Below, one piece after another: positions 1 through 12,747 of a stretch of 64,000 bases of DNA (position 1 is the stretch's first letter; the number at the start of each line of letters is the position of its first letter). The stretch covers positions 15,186,957 through 15,250,956 of the forward strand of contig OZ036006.1 in NCBI GenBank assembly GCA_964035015.1. Reading direction: 5' to 3'. Source of the DNA: Corallium rubrum. Taxonomy: Eukaryota; Cnidaria; Anthozoa; Scleralcyonacea; Coralliidae. Position numbers and translations under genes: made by a program. The notes beneath the pieces are model-generated. The model worked only from the letters and a program-made list of their open reading frames with translations, had not been told where the DNA came from and did no database searches.

Positions 1-3000
1 AACGCCACTATGTATGGGCGATAGTAAATCAGAACGCCACTGTGTATAGGCGATAGTAAATCAGAACGCCACTATGTATGGGTGATAGTAAATCAGAACG
101 CCACTGTATGGGCGTAGTAAATCAGAACGCCACTGTGTATTGGCGATAGTAAATCAGAACGCCACTGTTTAACAATTAGTCACCGAAGTCGAGGTGACTA
201 TCGGTGAATATTTACCGAGCCGCGAAGCGGCGAATACAGCGATAGTCACCGAGACTGAGGTGACTAATTTCATTTCATTTCATTTCATTTCATTGACTTC
301 ATTTACCGAGGGTAACACATAACAGTAAGCGTGAGCTACTGATAAATTAGTGGACCTCATAAACTATATTACAAGTATGTACAAAAATAATTAATTAACA
401 AAGTACAATATTATACTAAAACGTACATCTATCAATAAGTCATTAAAAAGTCATCAAGATAGTCATTAAAATAGTTCACAATAAAATATTATAAGAGTTT
501 ATAATTGCATAATGGTCTTTTGTTCCTGCAACAATTGCGCATAAAACATTCGTTTAAACTTAGCGTTTAAACTTAATTGTTTTAGTATAATTTCAGAGGT
601 CGATAAAAAACCAATAACGTTGAAACAAAAACTTTTAAACAACTGCTTTCATTTTAACAGTGGTGATTCTGTTTATTCACAGACGATGTTAGCAAGCCAC
701 AGTCTTTGTCAGTAAATAATTTCAAAAAAAGAGTAAACAACATCCTACTTTGGAATTGAACTTGTACATACATTCAAATATATGCTAAAAAGACTTTTAT
801 TCTGGTGTTTTGGCTTCTATGAATTGATACAGACTTTTTGCACTTAATTCATGTTTATTATGTTCTTCACTCATGACGAAGTTTTCGAAAACATCGCTAC
901 GACCAAAACCTAACCAAAACTTGCTAGAAAATACGAAGAATTATAGAAAATATACTTGCTTACCTTTACAAAGTTTTGTTTTTACGATATTGATATGTAC
1001 AACATCTCAGTGATAAATATTTTCAGTATTATGCTCTTTTGTTTGTTTCAAAAACTACAGACACCATTTTGAAAAAAAATCAACAGTTCAATGAATCGAC
1101 AAATTCTAAAATCTCCTACTTCAAAAATGACAACTCCAAGGGGGAGACTGAAACGAGTAAAGTCAGTGCAGTGTTGAATAAGTACCAGTCTCTTTTCCAA
1201 AACTACTTTTGAAGAAAAATTTCTTGTGATGCAATAGTCACCGCGCTAGGCGGTGACTATCACCTCAGATTCACCGCTGAGCGGACCAATCAGAAAGCTG
1301 GAAAGCCTCTTTTCCACTATATGAAATTATACTAAAGGGGCGATAGTAAATCAGAACGCCACTGTAGGGGCGTAGTAAATCAGAACGCCGCTATGTATGG
1401 GCGATAGTAAATCAGAACGCCACTGTGTATATGGGCGATAGTAAATCAGAATGCCACTGTGTATGGGCGATAGTAAATCAGAACGCCACTGTGTATGGGC
1501 GATAGTAAATCAGAACGCCACTATAGGGGAGATAGTAAATCAGAATGCCGCTATGTATGGGCGATAGTAAATCAAAACGCCACTGTGTATGGGCGATAGT
1601 AAATCAGAACGCCACTGTGTATGGGCGATAGTAAATCAGAACGCCACTGTGTATGGGCGATAGTAAATCAGAATGCCACTGTGTATGGGCGTAGTAAATC
1701 AGAATGCCACTGTGTATGGGCGATAGTAAATCAGAACGCCACTGTGTATGGGCGATAGTAAATCAGAATGCCACTGTGTATGGGCGATGGTAAATCAGAA
1801 CGCCACTGTGTAGGGGCGATAGTAAATGAGAACGCCACTGTGCAGGGGCGATAGTAAATCAGAATGCCACTGTGTATGGGCGATAGTAAATCAGAATGCC
1901 ACTGTGTATGGGCGATAGTAAATCAGAACGCCACTGTGTATGGGCGATAGTAAATCAGAACGCCACTGTGTATGGGCGATAGTAAATCAGAACGCCACTG
2001 TGTATATGGGCGATAGTAAATCAGAATGCCACTGTGTATGGGCGATAGTAAATCAGAACGCCACTGTGTATGGGCGATAGTAAATCAGAACGCCACTATA
2101 GGGGAGATAGTAAATCAGAATGCCGCTATGTATGGGCGATAGTAAATCAAAACGCCACTGTGTATGGGCGATAGTAAATCAGAACGCCACTGTGTATGGG
2201 CGATAGTAAATCAGAACGCCACTGTGTATGGGCGATAGTAAATCAGAATGCCACTGTGTATGGGCGTAGTAAATCAGAACGCCACTGTGTATGGGCGATA
2301 GTAAATCAGAACGCCACTATAGGGGAGATAGTAAATCAGAATGCCGCTATGTATGGGCGATAGTAAATCAAAACGCCACTGTGTATGGGCGATAGTAAAT
2401 CAGAACGCCACTGTGTATGGGCGATAGTAAATCAGAACGCCACTGTGTATGGGCGATAGTAAATCAGAATGCCACTGTGTATGGGCGTAGTAAATCAGAA
2501 TGCCACTGTGTATGGGCGATAGTAAATCAGAACGCCACTGTGTATGGGCGATAGTAAATCAGAATGCCACTGTGTATGGGCGATGGTAAATCAGAACGCC
2601 ACTGTGTAGGGGCGATAGTAAATGAGAACGCCACTGTGTAGGGGCGATAGTAAATCAGAATGCCACTGTGTATGGGCGATAGTAAATCAGAATGCCACTG
2701 TGTATGGGCGATAGTAAATCAGAAAGCCACTGTGTACTGTGTATGGGCGATAGTAAATCAGAACGCCACTGTGTATGGGCGATAGTAAATCAGAACGCCA
2801 CTGTGTATGGGCGATAGTAAATCAGAACGCCACTGTGTATGGGCGATAGTAAATCAGAACGCCACTGTGTATGGGCGATAGTAAATCAGAATGCCACTGT
2901 GTATGGGCGATAGTAAATCAGAATGCCACTGTGTATGGGCGATAGTAAATCAGAATGCCACTGTGTATGGGCGATAGTAAATCAGAATGCCACTGTGTAT

Positions 3001-3850
3001 GGGCGATAGTAAATCAGAACGCCACTGTGTATGGGCGATAGTAAATGAGAACGCCACTGTGTAGGGGCGATCGTAAATCAGAATGCCACTGTGTATGGGC
3101 GATAGTAAATCAGAATGCCACTGTGTATGGGCGATAGTAAATCAGAACGCCACTGTGTATGGGCGATAGTAAATCAGAACGCCACTGTGTATGGGCGATA
3201 GTAAATCAGAATGCCACTGTGTATGGGCGATAGTAAATCAGAACGCCACTGTGTAGGGGCGATAGTAAATCAGAATGCCACTGTGTATGGGCGATAGTAA
3301 ATCAGAACGCCACTGTGTATGGGCGATAGTAAATCAGAACGCCACTGTGTATGGGCGATAGTAAATCAGAATGTCACTGTGTATGGGCGATAGTAAATCA
3401 GAACGCCACTGTGTAGGGGCGATAGTAAATCAGAATGCCACTGTGTATGGGCGATAGTAAATCAGAACGCCACTGTGTATGGGCGATAGTAAATCCAACG
3501 CCACTGTGTTTGGGCGATAGTGATTAGTGAGTTATAAGGCCACTGTGCTTGGGCGATAGTACATATTCAGAATACCACTGTCTATGCCTATGGGCGATAT
3601 TCAAACAGCGCGCCACTGTGTATGGGCGATGGCGTAAATCATGATCATGATGCCACTGTCTATGAGCGACATGACATCACAAGCATGCCACTGTGTTTGG
3701 GCGATCGTAAATCAGAATGCCATTTTGTATGGGCTATCGTAACACAGAATGCCACTATGTTCGAGCCATAGTAACTCAGAATGTAACTGTGTAAGGCCCA
3801 TCGTAGAACAGATTGCCACGGTGTATATGCACTGGCGATGGTAAATCAGA
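1..3850. repeat. 32-bp minisatellite array, two blocks
   Basis: A unit of 32 bp containing GGGCGATAGTAAATCAG and CGCCACTGTGTAT is repeated head to tail. One block covers about 1-168 and a second about 1336-3850, interrupted by a unique segment. Units differ by single substitutions (AACGCC or AATGCC) and small indels (loss of AT in GCGATAG, extra ATAT). A run of about 12 variant units recurs in the same order inside the block, showing higher-order duplication. The last about 350 bp decay into recognisable but diverged units. There are no unique spacers, so this is not a CRISPR array. Confidence 0.95.
169..1335. other. Unique AT-rich segment inside the minisatellite, hairpin-rich ends
   Basis: No coding sequence is visible. 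The left end carries a palindromic block (GTCACCGAAGTCGAGGTGAC, then a second inverted GTCACCGAGACTGAGGTGAC) and a short TTTCA repeat. The right end carries another palindrome (AGTCACCGCGCTAGGCGGTGACT). The minisatellite resumes on both sides. Terminal hairpins on an insert in a tandem array suggest a non-autonomous mobile element, but target duplications could not be defined. Confidence 0.45.
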
Positions 3851-4895
3851 ATGAGATTACTACGGAACCAATCCCGCAAATTTTCGTTCCATTGGGATGG
3901 ATTTGGATGGGAATTCCGTAATACTACCCTTGATCACACTCATTACCGCTTGTGTTATTTGTTCGTGGTCTGCCAGCAGGTTATATTAACAGAGTTTTGC
4001 ACGGATTTTCATTAAAGTTATTGAAAATGTTGCCCATAGATTATGGACCGATGAATTAAATTTGGGTTGCATTTCGATGAAAATTGGACGAGCATTGGAT
4101 CAAATTATTTCAAGTTCTCGGTGTCGGCGGAGCATTACTCATTCATGAAATGATTGATTTATCTTATATGCACACTTTAATATTCAGTCAAGCTCCGCGT
4201 TTAATATACAAAGACCTATCAGTTTCATTGTTTTCTTGTTTATGCATTGGGGTCTGACGCGCAAGCACTTACCATTCCATGCATAAGCAGGGGGAGGCAC
4301 GTCCCCACGTCCATTTCCGATGCCAGGGTCTCGGAGGCTATCCCTATATTTTTCGCGACTCTCCTTGCCAATTTTGCGATAGTCAGAGCGTAACATGTTG
4401 ACTTTCGGTCGCATTAGTTTGGCTTAGGCCCTTGGGTTTTATTCATACCGGTGCTTGTGTCGCGGGAGTGATGTGTGTTTGCAGATGGGATTCGTTCGGA
4501 GGGTAGTACTCCCTTCGCATGCGTTGGTTTTCGGGTTCCCCACTTCTGCGATCGCCGCTGGGTATATTTGATCTGAGAGGGGTATTCTTAGCACACCCTA
4601 TACTCTGTCTACGACGGGGTTCTCGGATCAGTCTACCTGGTGGGGAGCGCGCTGTGGTCCAGCCCTTTTGTTACCCCGATTCTCCTGTCTTTATGTGGTC
4701 TACCACCAGGTAGACTGGTCTCCGGTTTTCTTCTCGCGACAGGTTGAGGGCCAATATTCCTATTGGAACATTTGCGGTTTTCACTTTCCCCGATTTCCCA
4801 TCGGTTTCCTTTCTGAGTATTGGAGAAGAGAAATTTAATAAAGGCTTGCATGTTCGTTGAGTGCTGTGTTGTTTTGGGGGGAGTACGGCTTAGGA
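3851..4895. other. No supported gene
   Basis: Short ORFs exist on both strands but have no recognisable domain, and none has convincing exon boundaries. A possible splice donor for a minus-strand exon lies near 4268, but the upstream peptide resembles nothing I know. Nothing else is assigned. Confidence 0.4.
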
Positions 4896-5171
4896 AAATA
4901 TTTTGAGTCCCAATCTCAATACCCCTCCGCCTGGCATGGTGTCAAGGGCAGACCACTGTGAATATATTACTGTTCTCAGTGGGATGCTCGGCTCACAGTG
5001 CAATGGTGGAGGGGTTTTAAATTCATCTAGCATGCTTGGCCTATCGGGTGAATGGTAGTGATGCCCTGGGGAACTTCAGTTTGGTTAAATTTGGTCGAAA
5101 AGGGTGGTTTTTGGCCATTTCACCGTTTGCCACACTGCAGCCACTTCGACAACAGACTTTGGGGTAGAACC
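4896..5171. repeat. Dispersed copy of the 353-bp repeat unit
   Basis: This stretch is nearly identical over about 275 bp to 9436-9707. Shared landmarks are CCCCTCCGCCTGGCATGGTG and TTCATCTAGCATGCTTGGCC. It ends exactly where sequence of the downstream LINE begins, so it is either a truncated insertion or the upstream flank that the LINE landed beside. Confidence 0.8.
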
Positions 5172-7305
5172 TAAAACGAGATAAAACTAGGCGAAAATAG
5201 TTTAACAAATCCAAAAGATATTGCAGAGGGCATTAATGATTATTTTTCAAATATTGGCCCTGATTTAGCAAGAAATATTGATACTTCAAATTTCAACTTT
5301 GAAAGATATGTTAAGAATGCTAAATCAGAATTCACTGCATTCCAGCCGGTTACCGTCAGTAATGTCTACCATCTCTTGCACGGTCTTTCTAGCAATAAAG
5401 CCACTGGCGTTGATAAAACTTCTTGTAAAATTATTAAAATAGCTGCAGCTGCAATTTCTGCAAATTTTTAATCAGGCTATTGTTCTATCCTCTTTCCCTG
5501 ATGAATGGAAAATGGCTGGAGTAATACCTCTCTATAAAAATGGCCAACGACATGTGCCAGGAAACTATAGACCAATTCCATTTTTGCCAGCTATTAGAAA
5601 AATTGTGGAACGAATTCTATATGATCAACTGTACAGAGGCGTAGGAACGGATTCAAAGTTGGGGGGGGGGGGGGGGGCTGAAGTCGACATGCAGATAATC
5701 AGTGACCGCATTTTTAGCGGGGTTCGGGGGTGCTCTCCCGGGAAATTTTGAAATCTAGAACCTCGGAAACACAATTTGCAGCAATTTGAGGAAACTTTTT
5801 CATCTAATTCTACAGCAAGCATAGTTCAAATTTTAACATAAAAACGAAGAAATTATTAAACCAACATACTTTAAAGCCTCGACAGACGACACTTCACAAA
5901 ACTGAACACTTTTTAGGGATTGCATGCATTGAAGTCGATTTAATAATATTTTAATAATTGTGTTTAAACACCTATACAATAGCTTCCGTAGAATTAACTT
6001 TGTTGTCGTCGTCACTCGGCAGACTCGGCACACTTTCCACCGAATACTCGCCTCTGCAACTGTACAATTACTTATCCAAATTTGAACTTCTCAGTAATTC
6101 TCAGTTGGGTTTTCGAAAATTTCACTCTACGGCTACAGCATTAATGATTGGACTGTACTAATGACTGGTATATGAATTTAGACAGGAAAATGTTTAACCT
6201 AGTAGTCTTAATTGACTTGAAAAAAGCATTTGATACAGTTGATGATCAAATTCTATTAAAAAAGTTGGAACTTTATGGAGTAAAAGGACAAGCTCTAACT
6301 TTTCTTAAATCTTATCTCACAAATCGAAGTCAGAAATGCCAAATAAAAGGATGTTTTTCATCAGAGAAATTGATACCATAAGGCTCTATTCTAGGGCCAC
6401 TATTCTTTCTAATATATATTAATGATTTACCTCAATGTCTAAACAAAACAAAACCTCGGTTGTTTGCTGATGACACAAATCTAACAGTTTCTGGAGATTC
6501 TATAACTCATCTTGAAGCTGCAGTGAATTCTGATATGGAAAACCTTAGAAAATGGTTAATCGCCAATAAACTTAGCCTAAATGTAGCTAAGACTGAATTT
6601 ATGTTAATTGGTTCGAAGCCAATGATAAAAAGTATTTCAACTTCGCAACCAAATGTTAAAATTGAAAACAAACCGATTAAACAAGTTTATGAATGCAAAA
6701 TTCCTGGAGTGACAGTTGACCAGCATTTATCTTGGAAAAGTAATACTGAAAATATTTGCAAGAAAATAACAGCAGGAATCTCGGCTCTTCGACGTTTAAA
6801 AGAATTTGCTGATAAGCAAACTCTTCTTCCTGTATATAATGCTATTGTTCGCCCATACTTCGATTACTGTTGTGAAGTATGGGATGTGTTCGGTGAAACA
6901 CAATCAAAACGACTCCAAAAACTACAAAAAAGAGCTGCTCGAATTATCATGAATATGAGCAATGATATAGATCATTCTGTTGCTTTACAAGCATTAGGCT
7001 GGGTGCCACTTAAAACGGAAAGAGAAAAAGCTAAAGCAAAAATGATGTACAAAATATAAAACAAAATGGGTCCTGAGTCACTCACTAATCTTTTCACATA
7101 CAAAGGTGAGATGGCAACCTATAATCTTCGAAACATTTCAAGTAGTCTTTGTTTACCACAACCGCGTACTAATAGTGTGAAAAATAGTTTCATGTACGAC
7201 GGAGCATACCTTTCGAATTCTTTTCCAAAAGAAATTAGGGAGAGCAAATCCCTTTCTTCTTTTCGAAATAAAATCGCTACTCACATTGACAGTAAATGTA
7301 AATAG
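5172..7305 (+). pseudogene. LINE (CR1/Jockey-like) reverse transcriptase, decayed
   Basis: Reading across three frames gives the order expected of a CR1/Jockey non-LTR reverse transcriptase. There is a pre-RT region ending in an NYRPI-like motif, a LGFRK motif, the motif A region DLKKAFDTVDD, a GSILGPLFFLIYINDLPQ block, the catalytic FADDTNL box, and a C-terminal thumb region with RPYFDYCCEVW and KRLQKLQKRAARII. In-frame stops (near 6380 and 7057), frameshifts and a transposon insertion show that it is dead. The endonuclease domain is missing, so the copy is 5' truncated. A second, shorter copy of this family lies on the opposite strand at about 50.1-51.3 kb. Confidence 0.9.
5634..6056. mobile_element. 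hAT-type MITE inside the LINE RT
   Basis: The element begins CAGAGGCG and ends CGCCTCTG (terminal inverted repeats). It is flanked by a perfect 8-bp direct repeat CAACTGTA at 5626-5633 and 6057-6064. CAG...CTG ends with 8-bp duplications are the hAT superfamily signature. It has no transposase and is therefore non-autonomous. A run of 16 G lies near its left end. It separates two parts of the RT that are contiguous in related elements. Confidence 0.85.
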
Positions 7306-7557
7306 ATGTACCTGTAAATAGATTTCTACTAGCTGGTTACCTAATTTCCTTAACTATCAATTTATTTAATACTATATCTCATATTTTGTAAATAATTTTA
7401 AATACTGCTCTTCTTATGCACACGCCCCTCGTGGAAATCAGCTTCGGTTGACGGGGTCAGTGTGTTTAAATAAAGTTTCCTACCTACCTACCTACCTACC
7501 TACCTACCTACCTACCTACCTACCTACCTACCTACCTACCTACCTACCTACCTACCT
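7306..7557 (+). repeat. LINE 3' UTR and (CTAC)n tail
   Basis: Non-coding sequence after the last LINE codons includes CACGCCCCTCGTGGAAATCA and an AATAAAG just before a (CCTA)n tract of about 19 units. The same 3' UTR landmark occurs inverted at about 50.2 kb, followed by a different short repeat, so the microsatellite is the LINE's own 3' tail. Confidence 0.85.
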
Positions 7558-9036
7558 ACAATCTTGGACAATAATGTTGTAACACCCCCTCCCCCCGATT
7601 CAATGTTGACCGAAATGAAACAATGTTGGAATGGAGTTTCATATAACAACGTTGAATCGGGGGAGGGGTTGACTGTTACAACTATTATTGTCCAAGATTG
7701 TCTAAGACCCAATTTTCCTAATTTTGATAAAACAACTATTTTTTTATGTTACGGTAGTGATACAGCATTAAAAGATTAGTTTGCATCAAATTTTCAATAT
7801 CGAGTATTAAATACCCTCCGTAGTTTGGACATCCAAATTATAAATAACATAATCTCTTCCATGGGCAAAAGAATAACAAATATTAAGGAAAGGAAAGGCC
7901 AAAGATTGAAGTATTGACATGTGGAGTAACACTAAGACGATTGGACATTAAACTATATCTTAAAATTATGTCGGTATTCATTGTGTTTTTATAATTTATA
8001 TAATAAATAGTTATCTGAACCATCCACCAACGGTCTACCACGGTTACCACGGTCTACCACTACAATATAACAAAATTAATATACATGTAAATCCCTTTGA
8101 AACCCATGGTAGACCGTGGTAGACCGTTGCAAAGGCGGTATATAGTTGCGCAGGGGAAATTAAACCGACTGCTTATGAATAAATGTGGCTTTACTAGCAT
8201 TCTATAAAAGAGGCTTAAGCTTTACACTTATTTTTTGAATGATTTCAACCTCTTCCAGATTTCGCTTCGTCTAAAACGCGTGCGGCAATACGATAATTTC
8301 TCAAATTTCAACGACAAGGTAGCGGCGGGTCTCCTTAGATTTTGAAGCTATTATAATCTTAATATAAAAATAATTATATTCCCACTAACAATTCATTGAT
8401 AGTATTAGCTGGGGAAATAATTTTTAAACTTAAATAAAACGTTCTATTATGAAATGAAATACACCGTACGTGCTTATTTTTCCCCAATCATCATAATGTT
8501 AGATATAGATTCAGTTGAAGCGGGCTCGGTTGATTGATATCAATCACCCAACGGCTGAAATATGAGCGTCATATCTAAACAATAGTACGTAATATTATTA
8601 ATACATCTCTCTTTCAACAGTTATCCTATGCAAGTTACCAACTCTCACACTTTCTCTCGCAATACTAGTGACGTAGATATTATTGAGTGACAAAGAAAGG
8701 GCTTCAGGCAGAGAAATATGGCGGAGAAGCGTGCGTAGTACAGCGCAATCTATACATTTTTAAATGCAAATATCTTTCTACTAATTGCACGAAACAGTCT
8801 CAAACTTCACCATTCTCTATTGACTTTAATTTACAAATAGAAATCATATTTTAGCTGTATTTTATACAATATTAAGAAAAATCAGTCCAGGACAATCTTG
8901 GACAATAATGTTGTAACACCCCCTCCCCGCGATTCAATGTTGACCGAAATGAAACAATGTTGGAATGGAGTTTCATATAACAACATTGAATTGGGGGGAG
9001 CGGTTGACTGTTACAACTATTATTGTCCAAGATTGT
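7558..9036. mobile_element. Composite element with MITE-like ends inserted in the (CTAC)n tail
   Basis: Two about 144-bp copies of one MITE (7558-7701 and 8892-9036, about 96% identical by eye) lie in the same orientation. Each begins ACAATCTTGGACAATAAT and ends with its inverse, with inverted repeats of about 55 bp. The left copy directly follows (CTAC)n and the right copy directly precedes (CTAC)n, as if the whole 1.48-kb block interrupts one array. The interior has no gene but has another inverted repeat at about 8029-8130 built from GGTCTACCACGG. Confidence 0.7.
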
Positions 9037-9270
9037 ACCTACCTACCTACCTACCTACCTACCAACCTACCTACCTACCTACCTACCTACCTACCTACCT
9101 ACCTACTTACCTACCTACCTACCTACCTACCTACCTACCTACCTACCTACCTACCTAGCTACCTACCTACCTACCTACCTACCTACCTAGCTACCTACCT
9201 ACCTACCTACCTACCTACCTACCTACCTACCTACCTACCTACCTACCTACCTACCTACCTACCTACCTAC

Positions 9271-9351
<81 letters not shown>
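9037..9351. repeat. (CTAC)n then (CTAT)n microsatellite
   Basis: About 230 bp of CTAC units with rare variants pass into about 20 CTAT units. This is probably the continuation of the LINE tail that is broken upstream. Peptides predicted from it are artefacts. Confidence 0.95.
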
Positions 9352-9353
<2 letters not shown>

Positions 9354-9354
9354 A

Positions 9355-9868
9355 CCGTCCCACCCACCTCCCCTCAGCTGCGCTTCACGCATTCGGCCCT
9401 CGCGGCTCCCGCCGTCTCTGTACCTAATTCGGAAAATATTCTAAGTCCCAATCTCAATACCCCTCCGCCTGGCATGGTGTCAAGGGCAGACCACTGTGAA
9501 TATATTACTGTTCTCAGTGGGATGCTCGGCTCACAATGCAATGGCGGAGGGGTTTTAAATTCATCTAGCATGCTTGGCCTATCGGGTGAATGGTAGTGAT
9601 GCCCTGGGGAACTTCAGTATGGTTAAATTTGGTCGAAAAGGGTGGTTTTTGGCCATTTCACCGTTTGCCACACTGCGGCCGCTTCGACAACAGACTTTGC
9701 GGTAGAACCGTCCCACCCACCTCCCCTCAGCTGCGGTTCACGCACTCGGCCCTCGCAGCTCCCGCCGTCTCTGTACCTAAGGCGGAAAATATTCTAAGTC
9801 CCAATCTCAATCCCCCTCCGCCTGACATTGTGTCAAGGGATGACCACTGTGAATATATTACGATTTAC
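9355..9868. repeat. Tandem 353-bp repeat, 1.45 copies
   Basis: The block starting CCGTCCCACCCACCTCCCCT recurs 353 bp later and includes the segment also found at 4896-5171. The second unit is truncated at about 9868 after ACCACTGTGAATATATTACG. It is GC-richer than its surroundings. ORFs in it are not conserved between copies. Confidence 0.85.
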
Positions 9869-9949
9869 AACATCTGATTAAACATTTACTTCATTTAAAT
9901 TATATTTATGTGTACGGTGTACGGTGTACTGCGGACTGTATACTGTATA

Positions 9950-10700
9950 CTGTGCATGCTGTGCATACTGTGCATACTGTGCATACTGTGCATACTGTGC
10001 ATACTGTGCATACTGTGCATACTGTGCATACTGTGCATACTGTGCATACTGTGCATACTGTGCATACTGTGCATACTGTGCATACTGTGCATACTGTGCA
10101 TACTGTGCATACTGTGCATACTGTGCATACTGTGCATACTGTGCATACTGTGCATACTGTGCATACTGTGCATACTGTGCATACTGTGCATACTGTGCAT
10201 ACTGTGCATACTGTGCATACGTATACTGTGCATACTGTGCATGCTGTGCATGCTGTGCATGCTGTGCATGCTGTGCATGCTGTGCATGCTGTGCATGCTG
10301 TGCATGCTGTGCATGCTGTGCATGCTGTGCATGCTGTGCATGCTGTGCATGCTGTGCATACTGTGCATGCTGTGCATACTGTGCATACTGTGCATACTGT
10401 GCATACTGTGCATACTGTGCATACTGTGCATACTGTGCATACTGTGCATACTGTGCATACTGTGCATACTGTGCATACTGTGCATACTGTGCATACTGTG
10501 CATACTGTGCATACTGTGCATACTGTGCATACTGTGCATACTGTGCATACTGTGCATACTGTGCATACTGTGCATACTGTGCATACTGTGCATACTGTGC
10601 ATACTGTGCATACTGTGCATACTGTGTATACTGTGCATACTGTGTATACTGTGTATACTGTGTATACTGTGTATAAAGTGTATACTGGGTATACTGGGTA
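9950..10700. repeat. (GTGCATACT)n 9-bp array
   Basis: About 80 nearly perfect copies of a 9-bp unit, with a central block of the variant GTGCATGCT (about 10236-10370) and degenerate edges rich in GTGTACT. Because the unit is a multiple of three and stop-free in several frames on both strands, it yields long spurious ORFs in overlapping frames. None has a start context or domain that suggests translation. Confidence 0.97.
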
Positions 10701-11051
10701 TACTGTGTACTGTGTACTGTGTACTTTACGTGTACTGTGTACTGTGTACTGTACAATGTACAGTGTGCACTGCCTACTAGGGTAACAGAGAATTAAGACA
10801 CAAAGAATATCTGCTTAATTAAAGCTAGTTAAAACAAGTACTAGTTATAAGTGTTTTCGTTTATCGTAAAATGACATTTCCATCTTTAGTATCTACGTGC
10901 ATGCAGTATATGGGGCGAAAGGCTCATCTGTTGTTACATTCAGTGTATTGTTTTTCAAACTTAAGTGCTAAAATATTATCTAACCTATCTTAATGAACGT
11001 TCTATATTGCCTGTGTTAACGTTAACAAATAGCAGCAACAAGTTCCTTTAA

Positions 11052-11209
11052 TTACGCTTTTTGGCATGTTGCTCTTTCTTTTCCTAAGACGCATTGCTCT
11101 TCAACTAAGCACAATAAGGCGGCGCAGCTTGGTACACATTTTGCTTTTCCATTCTCTTCTATGCAGATTGTACCAGAGACGCAACGAACACGAGCACAAC
11201 CAGTCAAAA
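11052..11209 (-). CDS. Terminal exon of a secreted cysteine-rich protein (follistatin-like module)
   Basis: On the minus strand an acceptor (TATATAG) precedes an open exon that starts in phase 1 and ends with TAA. The peptide has the spacing of a follistatin N-terminal (FOLN)-like module: CARVRCVSGTICIEENGKAK followed by CVPSC and ATCQKA. Its entry phase matches the donor of the next exon upstream (12176-12448), which encodes the same kind of module, so the two probably belong to one transcript. The role is inferred to be extracellular, in a protease-inhibitor-type scaffold. The exon is short and unsupported by RNA. Confidence 0.65.
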
Positions 11210-11476
11210 CTATATAAAACATAAAGAAAGCTATACTGAAATACAAATAGATTTGAGGACACAAATTGTTTATTATTTTTAGCTGAACTTTTGGCAGTTG
11301 ACTCTTTGTTATTTCATTTTAACCTTTCTCTTTTGAAATGAATTGGATTGAACTGAATTTTGATTGAATGAATACAATAGTGCAACAACAATAACAGGCA
11401 CAACAGTACAGCATAAGAAACACAAGCAACAAAAACAACAACAACGACGACGACGACGACGACAACGACAACAGCG

Positions 11477-12007
<531 letters not shown>

Positions 12008-12175
12008 GAAACTCCAACGACTACCAGCAGAATCACCAGCCCCAACATAAACATAAATTTGTTTGTTTATCTAGTAACTGACGGCAGCTAAAGCAAGGAT
12101 CTGGGTAAACATTTGAATGAAGTTATAGGTGATTATTCTATACAAATAATATATTATATGGTAAATGTTGTTTAC

Positions 12176-12448
12176 CTGGACAATCAACGGGTGTAATAAT
12201 CACGTTCTTTTCACAGGCAGCCATGTTCATTTTACAGACACTACCATATTTCTGCCCATCAGACCCACACACTGGCATAGAAACGGCAGGACAGAATCTG
12301 CCACATTCACAGATGCCTGATTGACAAAAAGCACCTTGGGAACAATCGCTGTTAGATTTGCAAAGCCTTTTGCAGCTTGCCTTTCCATATTTTACAACAC
12401 ATTTATGACCAGTAAGGCATGTCACGGCTGCACAACTACCGTCCGAGG
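12176..12448 (-). CDS. Internal exon: follistatin-like plus Kazal module
   Basis: The exon is bounded by a good acceptor (pyrimidine-rich tract then TTTGTAG) and donor CCAG/GTAAAC, and is 273 bp long with phase 1 at both ends. It encodes a FOLN-like segment (CAAVTCLTGHKCVV), a second cysteine cluster, and a Kazal-like core: CPAVSMPVCGSDGQKYGSVC, then a Cys-ending PVDC. Kazal modules inhibit serine proteases through a loop near the second cysteine, and follistatin-type modules also bind growth factors. It is an extracellular module. Neighbouring exons have the same phase, so modules can be added or lost without frame change. Confidence 0.8.
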
Positions 12449-12704
12449 CTACAAACATTAAAGAAAATAAATTAAAAAGTGAGGGACCGTGCTAGTGACA
12501 GACTTTGACGTGAGTCTGCAAAGTCTGATTATTATTCACTTAAATCCCAGAACAGAACAGATGTTTATTCGTACGCAATATTCCCCAAGCCCGGGCCAAG
12601 GGACGAAGGCCCGGAACCCGGCAAGGGTGCCAATCTCGACACGCGTGGAGTCCATTTTATACGCGTGTAGAAAAAGCGAGGGAGACGAAATCTGGGAAAT
12701 AGTT

Positions 12705-12741
<37 letters not shown>

Positions 12742-12747
12742 CGTTCT

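Noticed and set aside
1336..3850. CRISPR-like appearance of regular 32-bp repeats
   Set aside because: Units are contiguous with no unique spacers, in a eukaryotic context without cas genes.
4184..4414. Minus-strand 76-codon ORF with a possible donor at 4268
   Set aside because: No recognised domain and no clear acceptor or partner exon.
9878..10785. Long ORFs of 250-290 codons in both strands
   Set aside because: All are translations of a 9-bp tandem repeat in overlapping frames, without domains or flanking exons.
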